Source: Channa striata (Eukaryota > Chordata > Actinopteri > Anabantiformes > Channidae). From it: a stretch of DNA of 64,000 nt. Shown here piece after piece: positions 1-11,000 of the stretch. How positions within the stretch are numbered: position 1 is the stretch's first letter; every line of letters begins with the position of its first letter. The stretch is taken from contig CM065173.1 of the NCBI GenBank assembly GCA_033026295.1, positions 8,163,517 to 8,227,516 of the forward strand, in the 5' to 3' direction. Both the position numbers and the translations under genes were made by a program. Under the pieces are notes generated by a model. It did not search any database and had not been told where the DNA came from. It saw nothing but the letters and a program-made list of their open reading frames with translations.

Positions 1-109
1 TTTACAAAGTTATTATTTCTCAGCTGATATTATGAATTATTTATTATTATTTAAGCTGAAACTGTCAGAAAGGGGGTAATTCCACTATGTGCCTGAAATT
101 GCGGTGGTG

Positions 110-200
110 GTGGGTAGTGGAGTCGTACTGGAGTGCATTAGAAGAGTTGGTTAGAACCACCTGCTAATATAACGCACTACATTATGACTCCACCACCCAC
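110..200. repeat. Imperfect inverted repeat (about 33-bp arms)
   Basis: The left arm starts GTGGGTAGTGGAGTC at 110. The reverse complement of the right arm, read from 200, starts GTGGGTGGTGGAGTC. The arms stay alignable for about 33-35 bases with several mismatches around a loop of roughly 20 bases. It could form a cruciform or be the remains of a small palindromic transposable element. No target duplication was identified. Confidence 0.6.
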
Positions 201-1118
201 TATGACCTCAATAATACCCGAGAAATGATAAAATTGTGGCAGAGCTGCTGCATTGGATTGTATTAAATTGCACAGGCGTTCCTAATGAAGTGGTCAGTGC
301 GTGCAGAGGACAGCGCAGTTACACAGGCAAGTACGATTTACTGGCCATCCAGGAAGTATCTTAGCCTCAGTGACTGCACAGAGCGGTGCACCTCAACCAT
401 ATCCTGGACCACTGAACACAGAGGGGCCAAACTAACGTCAACTCCCAGGAAGTCACAAAACAAGGCTCAAACGTTACAATACGGGAATGTTACTAGAATT
501 ATTAACTATTATGTCCAACGTAGACCAAAAAGAACTTTTTTAGAACATTTTTCTGAGGCCCAAATCTGTGCATTATTGAGAGGAGGAATATCCAGCATTG
601 AATAATCTAGCAGCAAACCCGTGTTGCAAACTGTTGCCTTATGTGAGAAAATTTGTCATTTTAGTTTAATCACTGCAAGAAATCCCGCAAATTATCTTTT
701 GCAAAGAACTGCTGTACATCTGTCAGGTAAACATGACGGATCCGTCCTAATACGGAGATGCATTCCTGTGTTTTCCCTCCCGGTTTAAAAATCCTTCCTT
801 TCATTAAGGGATCACAGCGTTCAACCTGGATTCCCTCGGTCACTGCACATGATGTAAAGCATGGATTTTCTTAATAATTTGTGTGCTCAGTGGAGTCTTA
901 AAGGCATATGGGGTGACCTTGATGAAACAGATTTTAATGGATGTGGTATGAGTGTGCTCTTGCATTACATTACACTCAGAACTGGCCAATTTGTGATCCA
1001 CTGTAATTAAGCGCTGATTATATAACACATCTGTCGTCAAGAAGTTGTTTCTGGGGCTCAGTGCAACTCGGACAAACAACTTCCCTCATGACATCAAGAT
1101 TTCCATCCATTATTATAC

Positions 1119-1154
1119 GCACACACAGAAACACGCACACACACACACACACAG
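1119..1154. repeat. CA microsatellite
   Basis: An interrupted CA dinucleotide tract inside the AFG2A intron, with the longest pure run at about 1136-1152. It is likely length-polymorphic and has no coding meaning. Confidence 0.9.
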
Positions 1155-2554
1155 CAGACAGCCACTTGGCCTTTTCGTGTTTCCTTCTCCAAAGACGATC
1201 AATTGATTTACGTGTCAGTGGTTAATCTATGAGCAGATTGGTATTGTACTAAGGGCAGGATGTGAAAGCCCTCACCACAACATGCTTCATGTGTGTGCGT
1301 GCATCTAATAGTCCTAAGTGTGTATGCGTGCATAGTGTTCGGCAGCTGTGCAAGGTGGGGGATCCTGTGCGTGACCCTAGCGTGTAGCAGCCTTCGCAAT
1401 ATTGTCCCCCCAGTTTTATTTTTCAGGAAACGCTGCATCGGATTCTGTGTTCCCACATTGTTACCTGAGCAGCAGAAGGAAACAACTGCAGTTCCTACTT
1501 GATGTGTTTCTGTGCCTCTTCGGCTTTTGTTCCTTTCAATGAAAGCAGAGAAGGAAAAAACAGATCAAGTTGTGGGTACGTATGTGTGCGCTGCGTGGCC
1601 GTACGTATCCGTTTATGTGTGTGGAAGCGCTGTGTGGCGGTATGGGGGTTATGGTGAGGGTGGATTCCCACAAATCACACTCACACACGGCAACAATTTA
1701 CAACTTTTCATCTTTGCTTTGCACCTTTTATGGATCCCATGATCATTTGTTTGTGAAATGGTGTTTTTAATATTGTTTCACCTGCGGTTCTGCAACACAA
1801 CGGTCCAAGTGCTCGTTAATTTCACTCATTCGTGTACTGAATATTACGCTTCTGTTATGAATTGTTCTTAATGTCCAATGCAGTAATGGCACAGTTTGCA
1901 CATAGTGAACTGTAAAAAATGTTTCTGCTGAGACTTACGTATGTCTGATATCATACGTTTATCTGTACATCATGTCCATAGTACATACATCTGTATATTA
2001 TATCCATAATAGCACTTATCTTGTCCATACTGTAGACACAGTATACTTGTTTACTGCTTATTGTCCTTCTGTTTAAATACTAAACTACATTTCGTTGCCT
2101 TGTACACATGTTTACCATTTGTATAAAACCATTAAGAATAATCTGCTAAACTTTTATAGCTGTATTTATTTTCTGCTTCATCTCAGTTGCAGTTTTATCT
2201 TTACTTTTTTTTTTTCGAGACAGGAATAGCTAACACAGAATGAAGCAGGGGTCAGTGTTTGTGTAGCGATTTTGGTTTGGAGATGTCGGGGGAAGCCAAC
2301 AGTCAAACAGGGTTGAGGTGGTTGTTGTCTCCCTCCGGGGCATGCAGAGGTTTCTCAGAAAACCCTGCCAATCACGTCTGGCCCTCTGTGGACACTAAAT
2401 CGTGCTTGTTGCCAGAATGCTTCCACACAGCAGCCTTAACTCCCTCCTCAACTGGAAATGCAATACACCACATACCCCAGGAGCTGGGACCACCCAGGAG
2501 GCATACGGGGTCACACACACAGAAAAACAAATGTGCACATGCTCCAACAATCTT

Positions 2555-2591
2555 GCGCGCGCACACACACACACACACAGACACATACACA
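2555..2591. repeat. CG/CA microsatellite
   Basis: A short GCGCGC stretch passes directly into a CA tract and then a looser ACACAT sequence. The alternating purine-pyrimidine run is a typical fish microsatellite. Confidence 0.88.
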
Positions 2592-3593
2592 ATCCAGCAC
2601 AAGCGGATAAACACATATATAAGCCAGTGTGTTTGTCCTCGGAATGTGAGGTGGATTGCTTTGTGGCATTAGGGGTGAGGGGGCAGAGGAATTTCACAAC
2701 AAGTGATGGTTTCAGTGGTTTCTCTCACTGGGATCTGAACACCACAGAAACTCCCAACTTCCTCTTTGGCATATTTCAAAGGATTGCTGACCCTGTGTGT
2801 TCAAAGGGGCTTTAGGCATGTCAGAGAGTCCATGAAAACATCTCACATAATTGTTAAAAACTAATTTAAAAAGAAATAAGTCACTAGAAATTGTGGTTTG
2901 AGCAAAGCAGCAGAGGAGGGGTGGGATCAGGACGAGATCAAGAAGCCAACATGAGACTTAAAGTGCTAAAGCTCAATTAAAAATGTTATTTGTGTGCCAT
3001 TTGTTTGTTGGTTGAATGCCTGAGCCTATGAGGAAAACCAAACTACTAAAAGATGGTGAGTGAACATTTTTCGGCTGGCTGCCATGTGCAACTTTGTTTT
3101 GGTTTCCCAAATTATGTTGGTTTCGGGAAGTGCAAAGAGGCAAGTGATGCAAAGCCCAGCAGTGATGTTTCACAACTGTTCTGAGAAGCTGTGGATGTTC
3201 TTGCTGGTTTCAGAGGCATTTTTATGATACAAACTCCCCAATTTAATCACAGTCTCTAGCTACCGTTCCTTCAGCGGGTGTTTAGCAATCGAAGATGCAC
3301 TACTTTGTGTTCGAAAATCAAGCAATTAATCTAATTTCTATCATAAATAAAGAATGTTTTCCGCATTAGGACATTGTGTGTGTGCATGTGTGTCAAAGTT
3401 TGCGATTGGCGCCCTAAAGAGACGTGCAAAATGCTGCAGACCACATTCAACCCCAGATTGTAATAAACACAAGGTCATCGCATTCGCCCTGCAAGTCCTG
3501 GATGCCATCAGGCTTCAGCAACTAGGCAGTGTGTTGGAAAAACTGTAGAATCCTTTTGAGTTTCTATGTGACAGTGGGACAGTGTTTACTTGC

Positions 3594-6500
3594 CTGCTTC
3601 TTTGCAAACAGCTGCAGGTCTGCTCCAACATATCCGTGAGCGGCATCCGCCAGCTGCGTGAGCTCCTCTGCGACGGCGCTGCACGGTACCAAACTCAGCT
3701 GCTTTTGCAAAATGTCTGCACGCTCTGCTGCGCCAGGAACTCCCACCTGCCAAAATTTAAATTCACAGAACAATAAGCTACAGAACCAAGAACATTTCAA
3801 GGAACTATTCTACTCCAAGAACAGTAGAATAGTTTGAAACTTGGTCCGTAATCATTCTAACATCTTAATTTTCACGATTTCCCCAAAAAGATTCAGGTTT
3901 TGAAAACACTGACTTTCAATGTTTAACCAGGAGAACTAAATGAAAGATATGATTTCTAGTGTCTATCTTTAGGACAGTACAGACCTCCAGCTCTTTGTCA
4001 AAGCGTCCTGGCCGACGCAGAGCGGGGTCCAGGGCGTGGGGCCGGTTTGTGGCCCCCAGAACCAACAGCTGACCTGAGTGACCTTCCTAGAAAGACAAAA
4101 CAGAAACTGGATTTGAACAGAGACTACTTTGTTTTTACATATTATCGTTCCATTTCATGGCTCTCAACGTACATATTGTGCAATATTTCCTAGAAAGAAA
4201 ATCCGAAAAAAGTTTTAAGCTCCTTAAAGAAACAGCTGCGTGGCAGTCATATCAGTGGGAATGTGCAATCATCAAAACATTTGTTCTTCTGGTGTTCAAG
4301 TCTGTGAAAGTGACTGACGTTGAGCTTGTTTTGCTACTCGCACAACTGTGGCAGCTGCTTTTCAGAAATGAAAAAAAATTTTGTTAATAGATGACGAATA
4401 TAGACTGGAAAATGTCAAACTACCACTGCTAAATCTGCAGTGCTGGCTAGGAAATAAAGCCGGAATAATGTGTGAAATTGTTGCTTAACTCATTAGGTCA
4501 TTTTTTAGGTCAAGATTACGTTCCTACTTGCTGCCTAAAACACTCTTATAACTTCATAACCACACATTTGGTATTGTATTCCACAGATTTTTGTATGCAA
4601 AGCCACAGAGAATTCTTGACCCCAGCTCCAACATTCACCATAGAATCTTGGAGCTAAACTTGACTCAGTCCTGTGCTTCCTGGGGTGGTCAGCCTGCAAG
4701 ACGAGAATCTTTTTTTCTAACTTTTAAAAGCGCAGGGTTGAGTAAAACACAAATAAATTACAGTGCCAGCAAGACCACATTCTACAAACCAGTCCGTGCT
4801 GATGGCCTTGGATCCTCTGCCCTGGGAATAACACATGAGTGGGAAGGGAGTTTATCTGTGTAATATTCCCAATGCAAATGAGGGCTGTTTTTCTGCCTTG
4901 AAACATGGAGTTATACTTTGCTGATAAAGATATGGCTTATTGGCAGGTCATGGCAACATTAGGTGATTTCTTTCCCAGCCTCTCATTCTGTGTGTGTGTG
5001 GATCATCTTTTTTCTCATCAGAGCGTACAGTGGACAAACGACACCCCTGAGAAACAAACCACTGTGTCTGAAGGGCTTCCAGGATGCAGAGATGGCTTTT
5101 GCATGACAATCTGCCTTTCCAATGAGGACATAACCTGACAGAGCCACGCACTGCTGCCGAAAGCCATATACTTAAGTCATGTGAATGCGGAACAAGCTGC
5201 TGTTAAAGACGCTAACGCAGACCTCCTTGAAGTAGGCACTCAGGCACAAAAAAGACTGTTACTGTAGTTTATGGAATAAAACTAAATGTACAACTACTCA
5301 TGTCTAGCTGCGAGGAGAGGTTAAACTGTAAAAATACAACGCTTTAACGCTTCCTTGTAATTTCAGGTGGGTGGGTACCAGGAAATGTGTCGCATTTGAA
5401 GTCTTTGAAAGTAATCTACAGGGCAGTATTTCAACAGCATGAAATGACATTGTGACATGAACGTACATATAGAGTGATGTTATCTGAGAATGCAATTTAT
5501 CCACCCCAAAGCTGTGCTTCTTTAAAGAAAACTTTTGCCATTTGAATAAAGCAATGTACCCTGAAAACCTTTTGCAAAAGAAGAGCTCCCATTGGCTCCC
5601 AGATACTTACCGAACCAATCCCATCCATCAGAGTCAGAAGAGATGCAACGACTCGTTTCTCCACCTCATTCTGAGCTCCTTCCCGTTTTGGGCACAAAGC
5701 ATCCAGCTCATCAATAAAGATTATTGATGGCTGCCTGTAAAACCAAGAAAGAACATGGGAAGGACCTAATACCAACACACTAAACAGTTTTCATAAAGTG
5801 GCCACAATGAACAACAGGTCAGTAAAATATACGACAAATTCCATTAGACATGCCTGATGTTTGATTTTAGAGTGTAGTATGATGGTTTCATGTGCAACTT
5901 GACTACTGCACAAAAAACACATTGTAACTTACATATTATCTACAATGAAAAAAATACTAAAACAACAATAAATAAAAAATCTGATGCCCAAAAAAATAAT
6001 AAACACCTAGGGGTTTAGCATATCCCTAAAGACTTGACTGAGAGTTTACCTCTGAGAAGCCTCAGTGAAAATCTGTCTTAATCTTTCTTCTGTTTCACCA
6101 TAGAATCTGAAAAAAGGAGAATATTAATTGTAATGCAACGTGGTGAGTACTCCCATTCTTTTGTCCAAAGTATATTCTACTGAAAACTTTTTGGGGGACC
6201 ATCTCCATACTTGCTCATGATCTCAGGGCCATTGATCACTATCATGTGAGCTCCGACCTCATTGGCAATGGCTCGTCCAATCATAGTCTTCCCTGTGCCT
6301 GGGGGACCGTATAGAAGGACTCCTCTGGGAGGTGGGATCCCTTCACGGAAAACAGCTTGTATTTATATTTTGAAGTTAACAGCGGCAGACAACTTACTCA
6401 AAGCGTCAACATCATTTTACATTATAATGACCATCATGGACATCATGAGGTGTTATTATACTGTTGAAGATCTATTGTTACATGTTAAAAGTGTATATCA

Positions 6501-9500
6501 CTAATCATGGGACTTACCGTAGTTGGAGAACAGCTCCGGGTGTTTCAGGGGGAGCTCAATGGTCTCTCTGATGACATCCAAATGGCTGCTGAGCCCACCA
6601 ATCATATTGTATGAGACCTTTGACCTTTTTAGTTCTGCATCTGAATTCTCCTGTCCTGCTCTGTCTCTGAAGCTGACTTTGGTAGAGCTGGAGAGGCAGT
6701 AGAAGGTGTCAGTACTCAATGCACCACTAGGGGATGCTGTGAGGATTTGTCCTGTCTGCTCTGAGCTGAGGGCACTCTCCAGATTGTCAGCATCTTCTGC
6801 TGACCCCACAGGAGGATTGTGGGAGATGTAGGAAGGGGTGCATGGGGCAGGAGGTGAGGAGAGAGGAGGGAGGTGGACTGGTCGACACGGGGTGCTGGCT
6901 GCAGGACCCGGCTCTGCAGGTGTGCCTGGTGTACTGTCAGTGTTGATGTCATCTACAGTCAGAAGGCTGAGTTGCAGGGAAAGTTCAGCTGAAGTGGAGT
7001 CCAATACAGAGTTAATCACGGAGGACTCCTCCATGTCAGGGCCCAGCCCCGAGAGAGGAGCTGGTCTCTCCAGGGTAGCACCATCCTCCCCTTTTATTGA
7101 CTCAATCCGGAGACTGCATGAGCGGCCGAAATAGGTCAGGTTCAGGACATTTCCTGGCAGAATGATGTTCCCAACTAGCAAAAGATGAAACGGGAAGGTT
7201 TTTTTCAGAACAAGAAACAAGGCAGTACTAAAGGGTCAGCAATAAAACTGTGAATAAAGTACAGTTCAAAAACAAAATGGCAGCACCTGCTGTTTTGGAC
7301 ACACAAGGGTCTACTTCTTCAAGAACAATGTACCACACAAAATAATGTTCAACTACAAAATCGACTTACCCAGAGATCTGAGGAAGAAGTCTCTAAACTC
7401 ATCTGTCTGTAGCGTCTTGTCATTTGACCTGAATACAAGTTAAATGAAGGTGAAAATGAATCTGACATGGTTAATCATCGTACATAACAGAATTATATAA
7501 AACACAGAAGATACAACCAAGTTAACTATTTTGTACAAATGAAACCACTTTGGAGATCAAAATCATGTACCACAAACAACAAAGCACTAAAAACACACAG
7601 AAAAAAAAATATGAAGCAACATTAATAAATATATTCCAACAAATTACAAAAAAATTAGTTTAAAATTTTTGATGTACAATTTGTAGCCTACTGATTATTG
7701 ACATTTAAACGGTAGCTGCCAGATTGAGGCAGCAGATGGCAGCATTTACTTAAAATTAAAAAACAAAAACACGCCAGTTGGCATAAGAGTCTTTACGTTT
7801 TCGAAATCATAAACATATGCTCATGCTTATTAGTTGTTCACTGTAACAAACAACAGATTATAATGTTACATTAGGAAAAGTTTGCTAACAACATTTCTAA
7901 AAGGAAACAATATAAATGTAAAAATGTGACATGAAATATGTTGCAAGCCCAATATTCTATGGGAAATACAGTACAATGTGGGGGGGTTTAGTCAGTGATG
8001 ATGTGCTACCTGTTGGATAAAACCACCTCTTCAGCCTGGAGCACAGGGCCCGTTATCGGGTGCAGCATCACTTCCTCTCCTGACTTTACTCTCAAGTTGT
8101 TCTGGGCACATTTCTGAAGGCCAACTTTTCCACCGGGGAACGCAGCAACCGGCCATCCCAAGCACACCTGAGAGAAGACAGAGGGAGCAGGGGGCATGAT
8201 GACTGCGTCTTTCTTCTCCACTGTCGCCTACTGCTTCCACACAAAGGGAAACTGATTCTCTGGAATTCTGGAGGACGAGTTTGTGTGTATGGACAATGCC
8301 TTCAAATGATTTCTGACCACTAATTTATGTGGTGGCACATAAATAAATACAGCTAAAATCAACCGAACTGAAATTAAAACAAGAAGATGGCATGCACAGA
8401 ATAGAAACCATGCACTTCAGGTTCCTATTCAGCAACAGTAACAGCCTTGTCAGTGGAGATTTGAAATAAGAGATGAAGGAGGAGAGGAGAGGACAGAAGG
8501 GGACAAAACAGTTACAGATACCTCTTGTTGTCCTGTAGGACTCGTCAGTAGAATTGGTCTTCCAATGCTTGCACCAGCTGATTTCATTGAATTGAGGCCC
8601 AGTTGGGCTAAAGTTAATCTGCAACTTTTGGGTGTTTTGTCATCAGCTGTAAAAAAAAAAATCAAAACAAATATGATCAGGAAGTGTAAAAATTTGTTCA
8701 ATTTAGACTTTACTTAATAGTAAACAATTATTAACCCTAAAAAGTACTTGTTAGGTGTCAAAAGTATCTGCTGATTATTTGAAAATGGTAAATGGCCATT
8801 TGTATAGCACTTATAATGTTGCTTCTCATTTACCCATTCACACGCACACCAACCAGGAGCAACTTAGGGTTCAGTGTCTTGCCCAACGTAGCCAGTCGAC
8901 ATATAGTCACATAAACAGTCGACCCAGTTTAACTTTATTACAGAGGAGGTCACTTCATAAGATGGCATCTTTCATTATGATGTTTTCATACCTGTGTAAC
9001 ATCTTATAGTTTTGACTTTTCTACACGTGAGACAGAAAACCAGCTATAACTTTAACCATGTTCCAACACTTACAAACAGTTTGAATTACATTGCAACAGT
9101 TCAAAGCAAGAATGCAAAGTTTTACAAGCATATGATTGATGGTTTATGCTAATACTGCATCAGGAAACAGCCTCTAACATTTTCATGAGAATAGTATCTC
9201 AGATGATTAGGCCAAACTACTGACTGGTTGTAATGATGATTCAGTTTGGTCCAACTTTTACTTGCTGTATTTTATCAGGTTAAAGAAAGTATTTGCGACT
9301 GCACCAACAAACATTATTATGTACCTATGTAAGCCCTTTTCAAGTGTTGATGCACTGCTACTTTTATTGTCTTGAACTTAAAAAAGCAGAAGAAATTAAA
9401 CTGTTATTATAGCATGTACACAATGCATATGGGTGAAAATATTAAATTTTGGTATTGTGTAACAACTGGTGGCACAGATCAAACAGCATTGACAAATACA

Positions 9501-10289
9501 AAACAAAAAAACAGCCAATTCTGGAAGGAAACGTCAGCCACTGAAGAAAGTGCAGCTGAAACAGAGGCTGATTTCTACAGGAGGACAATTATCCAAATCA
9601 AGTCTCACAGTCTTCTGGCCTGAGCATCACTAGGTGGAACGTGGGGGAGCTCACGGTTAATTGCAATAAAAAAAGATTGTGATTTTTCCTTAATCAAGAA
9701 TAAAAAGACTCTTACCTGCAAACAAAAACTGTTTGCAAGTGGTTGATTACCAATAAAAAGCTAAAATGATTTGAAGGTATGGACATTTTTATTGGGTGAT
9801 ATTGTGTTTACTTCTTTTTGTAGTTTGAGGTTTCAGCAATCTGAAGAAGTAAAACAACACTGATTAATCCTAAAATCAAATCATTTATTAAAAATAGCAT
9901 TCATCCGACTCTTTATAATTTTAAATCGAATGCTCTTACTTACAGAGACAGAATTATTTGGGTATATGGGTCCGTTTACAGGGGGAGGGAACAGTGAAAG
10001 CAGCATCTCAGCATCCAGGAGCATCAAATAGCGCTACAGTGACCATTTCCAGGAAGCAGAATGGTTGGTTTGCTCACTTGTAAGCACCACAGCTGATCAG
10101 TATGACAAAGACGTCAAAGCTCTTACCTTTATCAATGAAATCGATGACAGCGAAGGAGTTGCTGTTGAAACTTCTGCAGCTTCCTCCGTCGTGGCCAGAT
10201 GTTTGCAGAGAGTCATCCGAGCTTTCTTTCAGTGAACCCTGCCGCTCACTGCCATTTTTCGATTTCCCTTTGTTTTTCTTTGAAGACAT
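3594..10289 (-). CDS. afg2a: AFG2A (SPATA5) AAA+ ATPase, 5' part, 10 coding exons, runs off left edge
   Basis: Coding exons in transcript order: 10127-10289, 8522-8646, 8010-8167, 7370-7428, 6518-7174, 6211-6340, 6050-6106, 5611-5734, 3985-4086, 3594-3746. They total 1728 bp, about 576 residues. Phases join cleanly up to exon 10. The start is MSSKKNK with a good context (AAAATGT). The order is: a short basic N-terminus; an N-terminal domain (residues about 60-185, with FPGGKVGL and ILPGNVL); a Ser/Pro-rich linker (about 190-330); then the first AAA module. That module has Walker A GPPGTGK at 399-405, Walker B IIFIDELD at 454-461 and arginine fingers in RRPGRFD. The second AAA module lies beyond the window. 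In the family this cytosolic ATPase recycles factors from pre-60S ribosomes within the 55LCC complex. Exon 10 has an apparent one-base deletion and a GC donor (see findings). Identity is secure. Confidence 0.95.
7429..8009 (-). other. AFG2A intron 3, AT-rich, nothing further seen
   Basis: The boundaries are minus-strand GTAGCA at the donor and TTCAG at the acceptor. The sequence is AT-rich, with homopolymer runs and no coding signal or recognised repeat. Confidence 0.8.
8647..10126 (-). other. AFG2A intron 1
   Basis: The donor GTAAGAGC follows exon 1, and a pyrimidine tract plus ACAG precedes exon 2. The intron contains one dispersed fish repeat at about 8783-8925. The rest is AT-rich with no coding signal. 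Confidence 0.85.
8783..8925 (+). repeat. Dispersed fish repeat, copy 1
   Basis: The landmarks are GTAAATGGCCATTTGTATAG, CATTTACCCATTCACACGCA, CAGGAGCAACTTAGGGTTCA and GTGTCTTGCCCAA. These recur in the copy at 57878-58120 and match a very common teleost interspersed repeat that I recognise from memory. This copy is decayed and lacks the usual tail. Confidence 0.7.
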
Positions 10290-11000
10290 TTTAACAGGCA
10301 AAATCTAATCCACGTGAAAGTGCCGACATGTGTAAACATGGAGCGGTGTCGTAAACTTCCTGGTTAAAGTTTAGTCCCGCCTCCCTTTACCGTAAACCCT
10401 GGCGTTTCTGTGAATTTGTGTCCAAATGTACAATGTGTGTTTTTGGTCATTTTAAATTTACTACATAAAAAAAACACGCTTTTGATTTGTTAGATGCTTC
10501 AGAAATCAAAAATTTTAATAATAGTAGTTTCAAAATAATAAGTTTAAATCCAGGAAGTAATACATATAGATTAAGCGAAACTCTATAGAAAAAGCTTATA
10601 GTTGAAGCTTTTAAGCTGCCGTAAAGCAGTAGCGCGTCCCTCATTCTTATTTGAGACATATTGACTCATAATAAATAGCGCGCAGACTTTCGGCAAACAT
10701 TTATACGTCAGCCTGTGAGTGTGATGGTTTCCTACGTTACTACTTTTTATTTTGGCTTGTTTGCGTTGGATGACAGCGACTATTCATTCTTTGCAGGATT
10801 AATTCTTGGCACATTTATTAGCCGTATTTGACAGCTGATGTAAACGCTGCCAAACTGTCGCTAAATTGTAAGACATTAATGGAGTTTGTCGTTGCTATCT
10901 AGTCCTGCTACTGAACATTACGGTAATTATGCCACTTCCTGGACGGGTTTTGACGTGAGCGCCTGGAAACGGAACCTTCGTCCAGCTGTGCTGCGGTGTC
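10290..11000. promoter_or_regulatory. Divergent AFG2A/NUDT6 promoter interval
   Basis: The two start codons face away from each other and are 711 bp apart, so this stretch must hold both 5' UTRs and promoters. I see a GC-box-like CCCGCC near 10376, a CRE half-site ACGTCA at 10705-10710, and ETS-type TTCCTGG cores near 10357 and 10934. There is no TATA box at a sensible distance, as expected for broadly expressed genes. The exact transcription starts cannot be read from sequence. Confidence 0.6.

Larger units (their letters stand above)
1..3593 (-). other. AFG2A intron 10 (partial); no exon seen
   Basis: This stretch lies downstream of AFG2A exon 10 on the minus strand, and I could not find the next exon (the start of the second AAA module), so the intron appears to exceed 3.5 kb. 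It holds two CA microsatellites and an imperfect inverted repeat near its left end. Short open frames here show no family resemblance. Confidence 0.6.

Noticed and set aside
1119..2591. Regularly spaced repeats as a CRISPR-like array
   Set aside because: They are simple CA microsatellites in vertebrate intron DNA with no spacer structure.
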